Part shown: positions 11,770-57,139 of the stretch, in pieces
Layout of the letters: every line of letters begins with the position of its first letter
Position numbering within the stretch: the stretch's first letter is position 1
Origin: Nectonema munidae
Taxonomy: Eukaryota; Nematomorpha; Nectonematoida; Nectonematidae
Reading direction: 5' to 3'
Assembly: GCA_030549495.1 (NCBI GenBank)
Contig: JAUIRK010000216.1
Coordinates: 179,821-243,820, forward strand
DNA: 64,000 bases
Made by a program: the position numbers and the translations under genes
Notes under the pieces: generated by a model
Told to the model about the DNA's origin: nothing
The model's database searches: none
Seen by the model: the letters and a program-made list of their open reading frames with translations, nothing else

Positions 11770-12110
11770 TCTCTGTATAGTGTACAGGCTTGGTCGTAGC
11801 GAGGATTCGTAGTTTACGAAGAAGGGTAGACTGTTGAAGACTTTCCAGGATCATTCCATTGCTCACCAGGAAAGAAAACATGAGCTGGATGTACTTCAGG
11901 GCTTCATGAACTGTGATGACCTTATTTTGTGGGCCCTCTATCTACTATTTCTCTTCCCCAGGAGCCAGGACATTGACTACGATGTCCTCATCAGTTGGCT
12001 TAGATGCCATGAGAAGATCGTCATCTTCAGTTGCCCAGACTCATAGTTCTTTAGATCGGTTGTCATAACATCCAATGGAATGTCGTATTTTTTGGGGTCC
12101 AAGATACATA
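11770..12110 (-). pseudogene. Tigger-type transposase C-terminal fragment
   Basis: On the minus strand LDPKKYDIPLDVMTTDL is followed, after a frame change, by EDDDLLMASKPTDEDIVVNV and ITVHEALKYIQLMFSFL. This matches the acidic tail of jerky/Tigger transposases, where TDEEI is followed by a SEALxxLExxLxYLE helix. The catalytic part is absent. The 14-mer GAGCGCATTTTAGC lies on both sides (11501 and 12119), possibly a local duplication. Confidence 0.5.
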
Positions 12111-12114
12111 TTAT

Positions 12115-12640
12115 CTGAGCGCATTTTAGCGGAAGATTGGTGCATTTGATTTTTTTTAACTAAATCCCTTGTTCTAAAATAAAATTAATTTAAAATATTT
12201 AATACAAAGAATTGAAATTATGTCGCAAAATGTAAATAATCTAATGAAGTTTGATGTAAAAAAATATCAAATTTTTCAGCTTGCAGTTTGATAAGTCTGT
12301 CGACATTGCTGATGTATCTCAATTGGCTCAGCATGTTATATAAAACATAAATATTTATACATTCAACTATTCTTTGTTTCTCAATAAAAAAAGGTCTATA
12401 TAAGTTTTTTGAAAGAGTTGGCATCCGTATCGTTCAACAATAAATAAATGTTCTCACTACTTACAAAATGTTAAACATGACTGGTATAAGATCTACAGTT
12501 GCCAAAGCATTTATTATTCAATATTTTTATTTTATTTTAACGACGAGATAAGCAAACAGTTGAAATATGTTGTATCGCAAACATGCCCTTGTTAAGTTTC
12601 TTGTATATTTTTAATATAATTTATTCTATTCCAGATTTTC
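12115..12640. other. Unassigned spacer
   Basis: AT-rich sequence with a chance minus-strand frame (12218-12424). It may contain the worn left end of the hAT element that follows, but no inverted terminal repeat is visible. Confidence 0.4.
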
Positions 12641-12644
12641 ATCC

Positions 12645-14420
12645 ATGACTAAACGACGCAGATACTCAGAATATAACCTCAACATTGGCTTCACCACTCT
12701 GATTGCCAATGACGGCTTTAAAAAATCACAATGTGTTTTGTGGCATGCTGAGTGCAGAGTCAATGAAACCATAAAAACTCAAGCGTTATCTCGAGAAAAA
12801 ACATTCAGAACACGCAAAAAAGGGTTTAGATTTCTTTAAACAGCATGAAAGGTGTGTTAAAAGCCAAAGAATCAATGGAAGTAAGTCGTTTCAGAAGCCG
12901 AGTTTAGCCGTAATGGAAGCCTCATGAGATTGCACTCGAAATTGCTAAACAAAAAAGCCTCACACAAATGGAGAAACTCTTCTTAAATCCTACATGATGA
13001 AAGCAGTAAATCTTATTCTCGGAAAAGCGAGTGCAAAGAAGAAACAGCAAGTGTATCCCTGTCAAATAATACTATACAGAGGCGCATTTTTAAAATGTCT
13101 ATGGATGTAAATGAACAGATTTCGACTAAAATCAAAGTTTCCCCTTTGTTCTTCTTTCAACTCGAACGAGTCAACAAATGTAAGTTCATGTTCTCAGTCG
13201 CTTGTTTTCGTGAGATAAATAAATTCAAGTGATATCAAAGACGAATTCTTATTCTGTAGTGCACTTCAAACGACAACAAAGGCTGATGATGTCATGAAAA
13301 AAGTTTCAACTTTTTTTCAAAACCAAGATCTTCAATGGGAAAACGTGTGTGGGGTTTGTATGGATGGGGCAACGGCTATGCTGGGATCGAAACAGGATTC
13401 CACTCAAAAATGAAAAAACTAGCACGTCAAACAAAGGGCATCAACTGCATGATTTACCGGCATGCTCTCGCCTTTAAGAATCTCCCTGCTTCACTTCAAG
13501 AAGTTCTTGAATCTGTAACCCAAGTTGTAAATTATGTGAAGACTCAAGCACTCAATACTCGCCTATTTAAAGAATTATAAGACATGAATGCTGACCACGA
13601 AGTCTTTCTCTTCTACACATTAGTACGTTGGTTGTCCAAAGTAAAAGTTATTAATCATGTCTTTGAAATTTAATATGAAATTCCTGGAGACTCAAGAAAG
13701 AAAAGATCTTGTAGATCACTTAGAAGATGAAACATGGAATTAAAGTGTTGCTTACCTATCTGTCATTTTTGACCAACTGAACAAGCTAAAGTTGAAGCTT
13801 CAAGGAAGGGAAGCACATGTTTTCCTTTTTCAAGATTGTCTTCGAGCCTTTGTTTTCAAACTGCAGAACTAACTTCGAAAAACCAATCTTGGAAACATCG
13901 TTATGTTTGAAAATCCTTATGGAGTGACGAATTAGTCTCACATCCAACTGGATCAGTTCCTCACGGATGAGATTACCGGACATCTTCAGTCTTTAGAAAT
14001 GAAAGTCGAGCGTTACTTCCCTGGGCTATCACAGTAACAGGAGGCCCTGGTAAAGAACCCATTTTGTACTAAACTTTATGTATCCAGCATACTAGATGAT
14101 ATCCAAGATGAATTTCTAGATCTACAGACCGACTCTTCAGCTTATGATCTCTTCAAGGTGAAATCCGTGACTCACTTCTGATGCGCTATGTATCACTTAT
14201 ACTACAAAGCCAGAATTGTAGCTTTACGTATCCTTGTTCCATTTGCTTCTACCTACTTGTGAGGCAAGATTTCTTATCAATATAAAAATAAAGAATAGGA
14301 ACAGATAGGATGTTGGAGATGACATGAGACTGGCTCTAATAAACGTTCGGCTACGAATTTCAAAGCTTGCCGCTGAAATGCAGCATCAGGCATCTTAGTA
14401 GCTGGGTTGGATGGTTTCAA
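12645..14420 (+). pseudogene. hAT transposase relic, ZBED5-like
   Basis: The order of blocks follows ZBED5-like hAT transposases. YSEYNLNIGFTTLIANDG (12663-12720) is the usual N-terminus, followed by a worn BED-finger CVLW. SVSLSNNTIQRRI lies near 13050, and KDEFLFCSALQTTTKADDVM near 13240-13300. WENVCGVCMDGATAMLGSK (13337-13390) is the second catalytic Asp block. RHALAFKNLPASLQEVLESV is open at 13460-13520. SVAYLSVIFDQLNKLKLKLQ lies near 13745-13805, and MKVERYFPGLSQ near 14000. It is split over all three frames with many stops. The WENVCG block and following helix are best preserved. Confidence 0.85.
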
Positions 14421-14576
14421 ACCTATCTGTTTTTTTGTAAATGATCAATGTGACTAAATTTGCTAATAAATAAGTACAGAATATTTAATTTATTTTTTTA
14501 GATGTTTTTACCCTCTTCACAGAAAATAAAAATTATACACATTAAGTAGAGGGTCACATGAGTTTCAAACTTTTAG

Positions 14577-14613
14577 TTAAGGGATCGCGGGTGTCAAAAG
14601 GTTGGGAACCCCG
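14577..14613 (+). repeat. hAT right terminal repeat
   Basis: The reverse complement reads CGGGGTTCCCAACCTTTTGA, almost the canonical hAT tip CAGGGGTTCCCAACCTTTT. It lies about 160 bp past the ZBED-like transposase relic, so it is probably the right end of the same element. No matching left end was found. Confidence 0.7.
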
Positions 14614-14827
14614 TATATGGAGAATGTCTCCATCTTATTCATTTTTTAATCAAAATTGATTTTTTAAGAATAAATTGTTCTATTTTTTACTTTATAATAT
14701 ATAAGCTCTTATTATTTTTTTCAGGATGTGCAAATTTGTCGTTAGACCGGATCCTTGGTCTTAAACCTCAGATTTTTTTTATTAATAACGCATCGTTGCA
14801 CATGGAGAATACCTTTTTATGAGTTGA

Positions 14828-47482
<32,655 letters not shown>

Positions 47483-48438
47483 GTATCGTTAACATTTTTT
47501 CTTTATATCCATACTGAGCATAATTAAACAAAAATTCTATATAGAAGTGTCAACTTTCCTATTTTAAGATAATACCTTATTCGAGAATATACTTAAAATT
47601 TTGCTATTTATAATTATTAGATAAAATTCTGCTTGTTGGTATCAAAAGATATGAATAAACAGCCAAAAAAGATTTATTGAGACTGTCGGACAAACAAGAC
47701 ACTTTTGCTTCAAATATGTTTAAATCTAGGGACATTTGGGGATTGTTTCAGGTGCACATTTGGGGTGAAAAACCTTTCGTTCCACCAATAATTTTGAATT
47801 TTTTCAATTTTATATCTTTTTAAGACTTGTTTGTGTTGTGAGTAGAAAGACTTAACTGTGTAGAAATATACCCTCTTTTAATTAAACCATTTGCTGATAA
47901 ATTTGAAAGGAACAAATGAAAATTCGATTCCATCTTTAAAACTGCAATTTTAGATCGCTATTTTTAACTCGGTTCTCAGTTTCTTTTATTTATAAAACTC
48001 CATAGCTGGGATAAGGATCGCCTTTTCGGATTTGTTATGGAAAGAATAAAATGTCCGTCTGAAATAAGGCTTGACTGTCTAGTATACCTTATTTATTTTA
48101 ATTTTTGTGAATTCTTTTTTTTATTATTTAAACCAAATGATTTTATTATAAAAGAAATTTATAAACCCCCTGGATTTTTTTGCCTCTTCTGAGTGTCGTT
48201 AAAAAATTTATATCTTATTTATTATAACAGTTGTCTTCGCAAGTTTTAATATCTTAATCATTTTTCTATCGCCTTCATCCAGCCTTCATCAAGGATTATA
48301 CTTCAGAAGTCACAAAAGAAGAATACATGCATGAGTTTAGTTTGAGAAAAAGACTAATCCTATTTTGAAATTAATATTTAATGAAATTTTTGAGAATAAA
48401 AATTTTCCAGTTTATGACAAAAATTTAATAATGTGATT

Positions 48439-48473
<35 letters not shown>

Positions 48474-48508
48474 CAACATAACTCTAGCGACGGGCCTGTA
48501 TATACACC

Positions 48509-48539
<31 letters not shown>

Positions 48540-49235
48540 GATTGCGTATTGATGATTATTCAATAAATCTTTATTTCTAAAAGTTTATAAACTAAAATTA
48601 ATATTAGCTGACATTTTTTCTGAGATTTATCTTAAGAAAAAAAATCAATTAGCATTCCAAAAGCTCCATATAGTGAAGTAAATGAAAGATTGAAATGAAT
48701 TATAAGACAAACCATAGAAATAAATGCTACTCTAATCAATTCCCTTGCTCCAAAAATTAATTTAGCACCTGATGAAAATGTTATACAATAATTAATTTGT
48801 TAAAACTAAAAGTAAACAAAATGTGTAATATTACTTCATCTCATAAAAATATAAGTTTTAAGATGTAGTCATTTTTCTACCTATGAAATTAAGTAAAGCA
48901 TAGGAGGAAAGTTGTATACACTTTGATAAGTCTAGAAACTCAAAAAACATCAATATATCAGCGGTGTGATAATGGCTCAGTAATGGTGTTTATCAATTTT
49001 TAAAAGACAAGCGTATCAAGCGACTATAATATATTCCTTCTGAAGGAAGGAGAAAATAATAGCGTAACACGGCTTTATATTTTTGTTTTTTACAACAATG
49101 TAAACTCAAATGAGTGCTAACTCTATTTGATCGAGAAAAGCGTATATTTGGTATGGGTGGAAATGAGACAAAAAAGTTTGCATTCTGTGATACTACAAGA
49201 ATAAAATGCAGATTCCCAGTACCCTTTCCATCACT
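47483..49235. other. Intron DNA of unit 1
   Basis: No exon for the expected QAWP-type LeuRS C-terminus was seen. Otherwise AT-rich with the poly-C/AT tract listed separately. Confidence 0.45.
48441..48540. repeat. Poly-C (32 nt) then MITE-like tip and (TA)n, unit 1
   Basis: 32 C at 48441-48472, then GCAACATAACTCTAGCGACG and GGCCTGTATATACAC, then a TA run at about 48512-48539. In reverse, ACAGGCCCGTCGCTAGAG followed by a G run looks like a MITE tip. Unit 2 has 30 C and a shorter TA run. Confidence 0.7.
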
Positions 49236-49239
49236 TCTA

Positions 49240-51550
49240 CAGTAAAATTCAGATATATCGGATTTATACGGACCACAAAAATTATCCGATATATCCGAAT
49301 TTAACATAAGAATTCAGAGGAATAACTTTTTTGTTATCAAATAAATCATTAGATACATAAAATCATCAATTTAAATCATATTTGAATTGAAATTGAATTT
49401 TTAGATCTTAACGATTTATTTCATCAAAAAACATGACAATATCACAGAAATAAAACATAATAACTTGTATTTATTTAAGAATACAAGTGAGAAGGAACAA
49501 GAAGGAACGAAACAATGAGAAAATACATGTTTGCATCATATGTTGATTACTTCGTTACTAATATAATATTTATTTAAGAATATTTATGTACTACACGATT
49601 GAAAAAAGTTTGTAATAATAGACTGCTTTGATTTTAAATCTGATTGTGTGAGGACCAGATTCACAAACTGCTCTGCCATTTGTAAAATATCGACGTGATC
49701 ATCGCAAGAAAGAAAAATAGTAAATCTAACACAGTCAATAACATGAAGCGCATCTAACCTGGTTGTAACAGTTAAAGATTGAGATTCGATAGGAGTATCT
49801 TCTAGATTATTCGAGACTATGTGTTGATCAGATCGTTGATCAGATGATGCTATGACATCATCAATATCTGAATCATGCATTGATGGCATATCACAGTTTC
49901 TTTTCAAGTTGACTCCGTACATTTCTGAAATCTTTTTTATCATTGTCAAAAGTTTCTGAAACTTCTTCAATGTCAACATCAGTGGAAACAAAACCAAAAT
50001 TGCGGTAACAATTTTGAACGGTTTTTTGCTTTACAATAGACCATACAGATTTTACTGTAAACAGGCATTTGATTAAATCCCACTTGAGATCTTGATTTGC
50101 TTCAGCTGCTTCTAATCTTCTACGTGTAGCTAAAACTTTTCTGTAGTGGAATTTAAATTTTGAATGATGCCTCCATTCATGTGCTGTGTACACGGTTTTT
50201 GTGTTCGGTGGAAGAAAAAAATTAATTTTGTTGAGTTCTAAATCTCGATGAGGGGTACAGTTATCAAGAATCATCGCAATTTTTGGATCTTCTTTCATCT
50301 AAGTTTCTAATCCATTTCTCAAATATATCGCTGCGCATCCATGCTTTTTTATTGAACTTGTATTCCACCGGTGTACGTAAGATGTTTCTAAATCGATTTT
50401 GAAATTTTACAATTGCAAGTATAGGGAGTTTGTCTTTCCCATTCTTATTCGCACCAACCAACAGAGTAATTTTTCATTAGGCTGCTTTTTGCCGTGGTAC
50501 TTCTGTCTATAAATCCTAGAGAATTTTCGGGAAGCATTTGCCAATATAATCCGGTTTCGTTGGCGTTATAAAATCTGAAGGTTTGTACTTTTGTAGAATG
50601 TTTTTTAAATCTCTTTCTTTCCAAGCTTCAACAACATTTAAATCAACACCGCCCGACTCTCCAGCTTTTGAATTTTTTCCAATGGCCCATTTGATTTTCC
50701 ACCTCTCAATCCAGCCTCCAGATATACCAAACTGATAACCAAATTCCTTTGCAATGTAATTGGCTTTTTGAATACGCATCGATTTATCAATACGTAAATT
50801 AGGAAAGAAGAGTGCAACATCATCAAAAGTCAAATCTCACTCGTTTTTTTCATTTATTTTCTTTCCGTTGGCTTTTTCATAAAGTTCTTTAATTTTATGT
50901 CGATTTTTTATGAGATCATTTAATGTTTGAGGTTTCATACTAAACTTTGCAGCTAAATCTAGTTGCTTGGTATTGAGATTCTTCTCATAGAACGTTTATT
51001 ATTTCATAACTTTCTTTTAATGTTTTTGTTTGTCGCTTTTGTTTGACTTGCTCTGCTATTTTTTAAAAAAGAAACAAAAGTTATTGAAAAATAATAAAAA
51101 TCAATACATGGAATTTACAAACAGCTTTTATTTGAGGCTTTTATTACAAATAATTATTTAATTGAAAACAATATAAATAAACACGTAAAACAAAAAGTAT
51201 ATTCTATATAATTAATGCTATAAAAAAATTCTTAATTAAAAATAGATTATAAAAGACTTTTGAAATGTTTATAAAATAAAAACAAAAAAACTTATGAGTT
51301 AGAAAAGTAAGTTTTTATTCAAAAAGATAATAAACAAATTTTATGTTCAATAAGTTTAAGTTATGTATTCTAAAATTTAATCCGATATACACGAATCATT
51401 TTCATTTTTTAAATGCAATTTTAAAATTGCTTAAAGCAATTTTTAACACTGAAAACAAAAAAAGATTGGGACTGAAATATTTCTCCGATAATATCGATTA
51501 TCCGAGTCCGATATATCCGATTTTTATATACAATACAGTAAAACTTTATT
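49240..51550 (-). mobile_element. Tigger-like element, unit 1
   Basis: Both ends carry CAGTAAAA-type tips followed by related CGGATATATCGGA/CCGATATATCCGA repeats (49243-49305 and 51480-51545), as in pogo/Tigger elements. The transposase on the minus strand is described separately. The element is repeated in unit 2 at about 57905-60215. Confidence 0.75.
49584..50833 (-). pseudogene. Tigger transposase, unit 1
   Basis: 50516-50833 has FGISGGWIERWKIKWAIG (CENP-B-type HTH, W-x-x-x-F/W-K-x-R/K) and GESGGVDLNVVEAWKERDL. 50264-50461 has KDKLPILAIVKFQNRFRN and MRSDIFEKWIRNLD. 49891-50298 has KIAMILDNCTPHRDLELNKI, with the second catalytic Asp, and FFLPPNTKTVYTAHEWRH, then SVWSIVKQKTVQNCYRNFGF. 49584-49997 is the acidic tail. 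Frames overlap by short shifts. In this copy the first-Asp block (DISNANET) is disturbed by a frame change; unit 2 keeps it, with N in place of D. Confidence 0.85.
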
Positions 51551-51559
51551 TCATGAATA

Positions 51560-53455
51560 CCTTTAACAGTGAATAACTTCTCGACGTTATCTAGGCTTTT
51601 CAATATAAATGTTTGGCATACAAAGGCTAAACTTTTAGTACCAATTTTTGAATGGCTCTAATTTTCAAAAATAGTCGATCAATGATTTTATTTTTTAATA
51701 GGGTTTATAAAAAATAATTCCTACGAGGCCTTCAAAAATGAAATTATTTTATGAAAAGGCGGTTAAATGAGAAAATAAATAAATAAGTATTTAAGAACTA
51801 GAACTCTATGCAAGGATCAAAGCTATATTATAATATTATATAATGTTCTACTATTTTAATTGAAATTTATTATTTTTTTAGAACTTAGATGTAACAGAAC
51901 AATCTTATCCCATATAAAAGAGAGAATTTTAATATTTTTATAAATAAATTTGTTCATTCTTTTATTTTACACATACACTCTTAAAATTGTATCAGGGCGC
52001 CTTAAATATTAGCATCGTTTATTGAATTCCGATTGAAGCTGCATAATATAGACTATAGATGGTGTTTCTTATTTGCAAAATGATTTTGATATGTATTGCA
52101 ACTGGGGATATACCGATTCCAGAAATTTATCCGACACCGATCCTACCATAATTTTGTAAATGCTAATACATCAGGAAGGTACATTCTCAAAAAATCTAAA
52201 AAAATTAATTAAAATACTAATTATAATATGCTAAAAAACATATTTAAAATAAAAAATATTTTACATACATATTGAAAGCACCATTTCAAAAATTCTACAC
52301 AAAAGGTCAAAACACTTAACTTTAAAATTACGGTTTTATTTCATGAAAACCGGTTTTTTAGAAATTTTCCTTATTTGTTTTGAAAAAAACTTTAACTGTT
52401 TTCAATATATATTTTTTATGATATATATATATCATTTGAAAGCTTATCGTTTTCTGTATATGCTAGAATAATTTATTTTTGCAAAAGCTTTTTAATTTTT
52501 TGAATTGGACTTTACTTGATAAAATTTGGTCTAAATTTTAGTAAAAAAAAGTGACCACCTTTTGTTAAAAATATATGTCAAGATTTAAACAAAATTTTTT
52601 ATTGAAAATGGCATCATTGGAAAGCTATACTCTTTGTGCTTAACATAGGCTATTTAAAAGAAAACTTTATGCGAGAATTTTTTTTAAATACATTTTAAAC
52701 CATGCCTGTCTTAAAGATCATCATTTTACCCGCATTTTGCATGTCATTTAGTTTTTGAAAAAATTTCAAATATTTTTTATAAGCCTTTGAACAATATGAC
52801 AATTTTGCTATTTTCACAATATTTTAGCGTGTAAAATGAATAATTATGTTTTTTTTCTTTTTTTTTGTATATTCATAAAATATACCTAATATTTAAACAT
52901 AAAACGTTGAAAAAATTAAAAAAAATTGTAATGCAAATTTATATTTTTTAAATATATCGTTGACTCCCGTTACTTTAGTTTCCTATATGCCTGCTTTGAT
53001 AAAAATTATTAGAGAAACTACGTTTATCTTTCTATTCTAAAAGTAACGGAAAAAATAGGTTTGCAAAGATAATATGTTCTTCTTTTGATACCTAATTTTA
53101 ATTAATTACACTAAAAAACAAAAAATTTGAGGCAAGCATGAAATAAAGTGAAAATAATCAAATTTGATACACTGATTTCATTTATGATACTTATTTTGAC
53201 GGTACTCATCAGAATTCAGAGATAGAGGTCTGAACATACATTAAGTTTTATATACAATTTTTAGCCTTTATTTGCTACAGTATATTATATTTATTTTAAA
53301 TTCAATCAAAATAAACTTACAAAACTCCTGAGTATGTTGAAAAAACTATTTTAATATTTTAATTATGTTATATTATTTTGAATTTGTTTATAATTTTTTG
53401 TGTTGAATATTGATTTGTTTATAGTTGAAAAGTCTTTCAAAATTAAAGTCTATTT
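51560..53455. other. AT-rich spacer, unit 1
   Basis: GGGGATATACCGATTCCAGA at 52107 followed by CCGACACCGATCC looks like a MITE tip, similar to 29707. CATTGGAAAGCTATACTCTT at 52615 shares a core with the 9.1-9.8 kb tandem repeat. No coding content. Confidence 0.45.
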
Positions 53456-53461
53456 ATTTCA

Positions 53462-55152
53462 ATGATTTCATCTAATTCAAATCACAGAAAGTGTATCAAT
53501 GATGTAAACTCCTTTTGTTACATTTGTGGCGAGTTCACAAAAGTTTCACAACGCCGTTCTATTACCGCATTACTAAAAGCAGCATACCATAGTTATTTTG
53601 ATTGCAAAATTGGTGATCAAGATAAATCGTGGGCTCCACATATTTCATGAAAGTCTTGTTATAACGCCCTCACTGCTTGGTACAATGGTAGAAAATCTTC
53701 ATTCAAGTTCGCTGTACCAATGATATGGAGGGTTCCGACGAATCATGCTAACGACTGCTATTTTTGTTTGACCAAAATAAAGGGTTTCAAACATGCCTCC
53801 AGGAGGAAAATTGATTATCCAGATATTCCATCAGCCATTAGGCCTGTCAATCATTCTAAGGATTATCCTGTACCTTGTCCACCAGAAAAGAAAAATGTTT
53901 TTTTATTCGAGGAGGAAATTACATTTGAAGATTCAACTTCTCGAAGATCAAGTAAATCCCCTTGTTTATGGGAATCTGATTCTCAACCTAGCCTTTTACG
54001 CAGGTGGAAGTAAATGATTTGATTCGAGATCTTTACCACACAAAAGATCTCTCTGAGTTATTGGTTTCAAGGCTCAAACAGAATAATTTAGTAGAGAAAG
54101 AAGTTCTCATCACGAAATATAGAAGCAGAAATTTTGAAATTGCATCTTTTTTTGAAAGCGAAAACCGTTTATGTTATTGTAAAAATGTTCCTGTCTTGTT
54201 TGATTGTTTGGGTTTCCAGCATGAGTCGTCTGAATGGAGGCTTTTTATCGACTCCTCCAAAAGAAGTCTGAAGGCTGTATTACTTCATAACGGTAATAAA
54301 TATCCTAGTGTCCCACATGCTTACTAAACTCACTTGAAAGAATCTTATGACAACATGGAGCTTTTACTTGAAGCAGTTAAATATTCTCAACATCAGTGGA
54401 GCTTATGCGGTGATTTTAAAGTTATCGGCTTTTTAATGGGAATGCAGGCAGGCTTCACCAAATATTGTTGCTTTCTCTGTCATTGAGACAGCAGGGCGGT
54501 TTCTGAACACTACAGAAAGAAGGACTGGGGCGAAAGAACTTCATTTCAACGAGGAAACTACAGTATAAAAGAAGTTCCACTTGTTAATATGAACAAAGTT
54601 CTTTTACCTCCCCTACATATTAAGTTGGGGCTGATGAAAAACTTCGTTAAAGCACTTCACAAGCCTAGCCCAGCTTTTGATCACTTGGCAAAACTTTTTC
54701 CAAAATTAAGCTCAGCAAAACTGAAAGAAGGAATATTCGTAGGGCCACAGATTCGAGAAGTTATTAAGGATGGATGTTTTGAAGGGCTCCTGGAATACAA
54801 AGAATTAAGGGCTTGGAAGGCATTTAAATCAGTCTGCAGTGGTTTTTTGGGAAACACGCGTTCTCCAAATTACAAAAATCTCATTGATGAGTTACTTGCC
54901 TCCTATGAGGACTTGAAATGTCGAATGTCGCTAAAAATACATTTTCTTCACTCCCATCTTGACTCTTTTCCTCCAAACTTGGGTGCTGTCAGTGACGAGC
55001 ATGGTGAAAGATTTCACCAAGATATAAGCAAAATGGAGTAAAGCTACAAAGGAAGGTGGAATCCAAGTACGATGGGGGATTACTGTTGGATGTTATATCG
55101 CGATAACCCTGATAAAAGTTTCAAGAAGTCGTCAAAGAGGAAATATTTTTAA
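53462..55152 (+). pseudogene. Zinc-cluster, transposase-like protein of unknown family, unit 1
   Basis: I recognise the family as one found in many copies in arthropod genomes, without a known function. The N-terminal zinc-like part has FCYICGEFT and DCYFCLTKIKGF, with GDQDKSWAPHIS and FAVPMIWRVP between. The later part has WRLFIDSSKRSLKAVLLHNG, CGDFKVIGFLMG, CCFLC, LPPLHIKLGLMKNFVKAL, FLGNTRSPNYKNL, SLKIHFLHSHLD and DEHGERFHQDISKME, ending at the stop at 55150. A stop falls in the zinc part of this copy only. Stops after HAY, at the FLCxWDSRA Trp and after SKME are shared with unit 2. I infer a DDE-like transposase; direct proof is absent. Confidence 0.8.
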
Positions 55153-55996
55153 TCATTTTTTAGTTTTTGTCAAAAAATAATAAATTTTCTCTTATCTTTC
55201 AAAGTGATTCCTTTATACAATTTAATTGATAATAGCACAAAAACTAGATATGATAGAGAAAAACGGTAAAAAGATTTGAACTTTTCATGGTCGAAATAGT
55301 ATAAAAAGTATAAGATGATGCTTGCCTCAGAAAAAAAATGTTTCATTTTTTTAATGGAAAGGGGAAAATTCATTTTAAAAACACAATCTTTTTGTAGATA
55401 AAAAATGATTGAGAAAGCTTTGCGGAGATTTTGGGTTATTTCGGTGAAAAGGCACACCTAATTTTAAGAATGAAGATCTTAGAGCTTTTTGTCTTATCAC
55501 ACAAGACACTTTTTCATCTTCTCTCGATTTATACTTTCTATTATTTACGAGTAAATTGCTTTTGGGTTTTTATTTGATACAAACTATTTTCTATTGAAAA
55601 GTTTGGTATTCAAAAAGCTTCGTAACTAGTACACTGGCAAATTTTTAAATAACTTTCATAAGCGATTTAAATCTTTGGAATATTTGGGAAATCTTATCTA
55701 CGATAAAATTGCCCGTACTATTTCCAGTCTAGTTACAGACCACATGATTTAAATTTTAAATTAATCAAAGCGACTTCTGATTATTCTTGGTAGGAAGTTA
55801 ATGTCATTGAATTTCGACCATGATTTCGTCAGCTGAATAAAAAACTTAATTCGTTAAAGTAATTGAATCGATTCTCGCGAAATATGATTGGTTAAAATAG
55901 AAATTTTTTATCCAATCATATCATACCTCCCTTTTGACAAAAATAAGCCCATAACTCTTTGAATATAAAATATAGATTTGGTTTTTTTTAATTAAG

Positions 55997-56152
55997 CAAC
56001 TACCTCAAGCAATGATGAAAGTGAGTCCTTTGTATGAAAGATCAATTTTTGACATTGTGATTATGATGGCTCCATTCACTCCAAGCTTTTGTTCTGAAAT
56101 GTGGGCAGGTTTAAGAGATATGTCACATATCAGTTCTTCCAGCATTAACTGG
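55997..56152 (+). CDS. LARS2: LARS2 exon 13, copy in unit 2
   Basis: Identical in sequence to 47327-47482 as read, including the splice borders. As the exon is 156 bp and phase 0-0, including both copies would insert 52 residues without a frameshift. The real transcript could use either copy or both. Confidence 0.85.
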
Positions 56153-57108
56153 GTATCGTTAACATTTTTTCTTTATATCCATACTGAGCATAATTAAACA
56201 AAAATTCTATATAGAAGTGTCAACTTTCCTATTTTAAGATAATACCTTATTCGAGAATATACTTAAAATTTTGCTATTTATAATTATTAGATAAAATTCT
56301 GCTTGTTGGTATCAAAAGATATGAATAAACAGCCAAAAAAGATTTATTGAGACTGTCGGACAAACAAGACACTTTTGCTTCAAATATGTTTAAATCTAGG
56401 GACATTTGGGGATTGTTTCAGGTGCACATTTGGGGTGAAAAACCTTTCGTTCCACCAATAATTTTGAATTTTTTCAATTTTATATCTTTTTAAGACTTGT
56501 TTGTGTTGTGAGTAGAAAGACTTAACTGTGTAGAAATATACCCTCTTTTAATTAAACCATTTGCTGATAAATTTGAAAGGAACAAATGAAAATTCGATTC
56601 CATCTTTAAAACTGCAATTTTAGATCGCTATTTTTAACTCGGTTCTCAGTTTCTTTTATTTATAAAACTCCATAGCTGGGATAAGGATCGCCTTTTCGGA
56701 TTTGTTATGGAAAGAATAAAATGTCCGTCTGAAATAAGGCTTGACTGTCTAGTATACCTTATTTATTTTAATTTTTGTGAATTCTTTTTTTTATTATTTA
56801 AACCAAATGATTTTATTATAAAAGAAATTTATAAACCCCCTGGATTTTTTTGCCTCTTCTGAGTGTCGTTAAAAAATTTATATCTTATTTATTATAACAG
56901 TTGTCTTCGCAAGTTTTAATATCTTAATCATTTTTCTATCGCCTTCATCCAGCCTTCATCAAGGATTATACTTCAGAAGTCACAAAAGAAGAATACATGC
57001 ATGAGTTTAGTTTGAGAAAAAGACTAATCCTATTTTGAAATTAATATTTAATGAAATTTTTGAGAATAAAAATTTTCCAGTTTATGACAAAAATTTAATA
57101 ATGTGATT

Positions 57109-57139
<31 letters not shown>

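Noticed and set aside
14730-14768. Candidate upstream LARS2 exon starting MCKFVVRPDPWS
   Set aside because: Follows a good acceptor-like tract but stops after 12 codons and has no good donor.
48270-48366. Possible LARS2 last exon (frame with EVTKEEYMHEFSLRKR and a stop)
   Set aside because: Faint likeness to the human C-terminus, but no QAWP-like block precedes it, the phase and acceptor are not convincing, and the match is too short.
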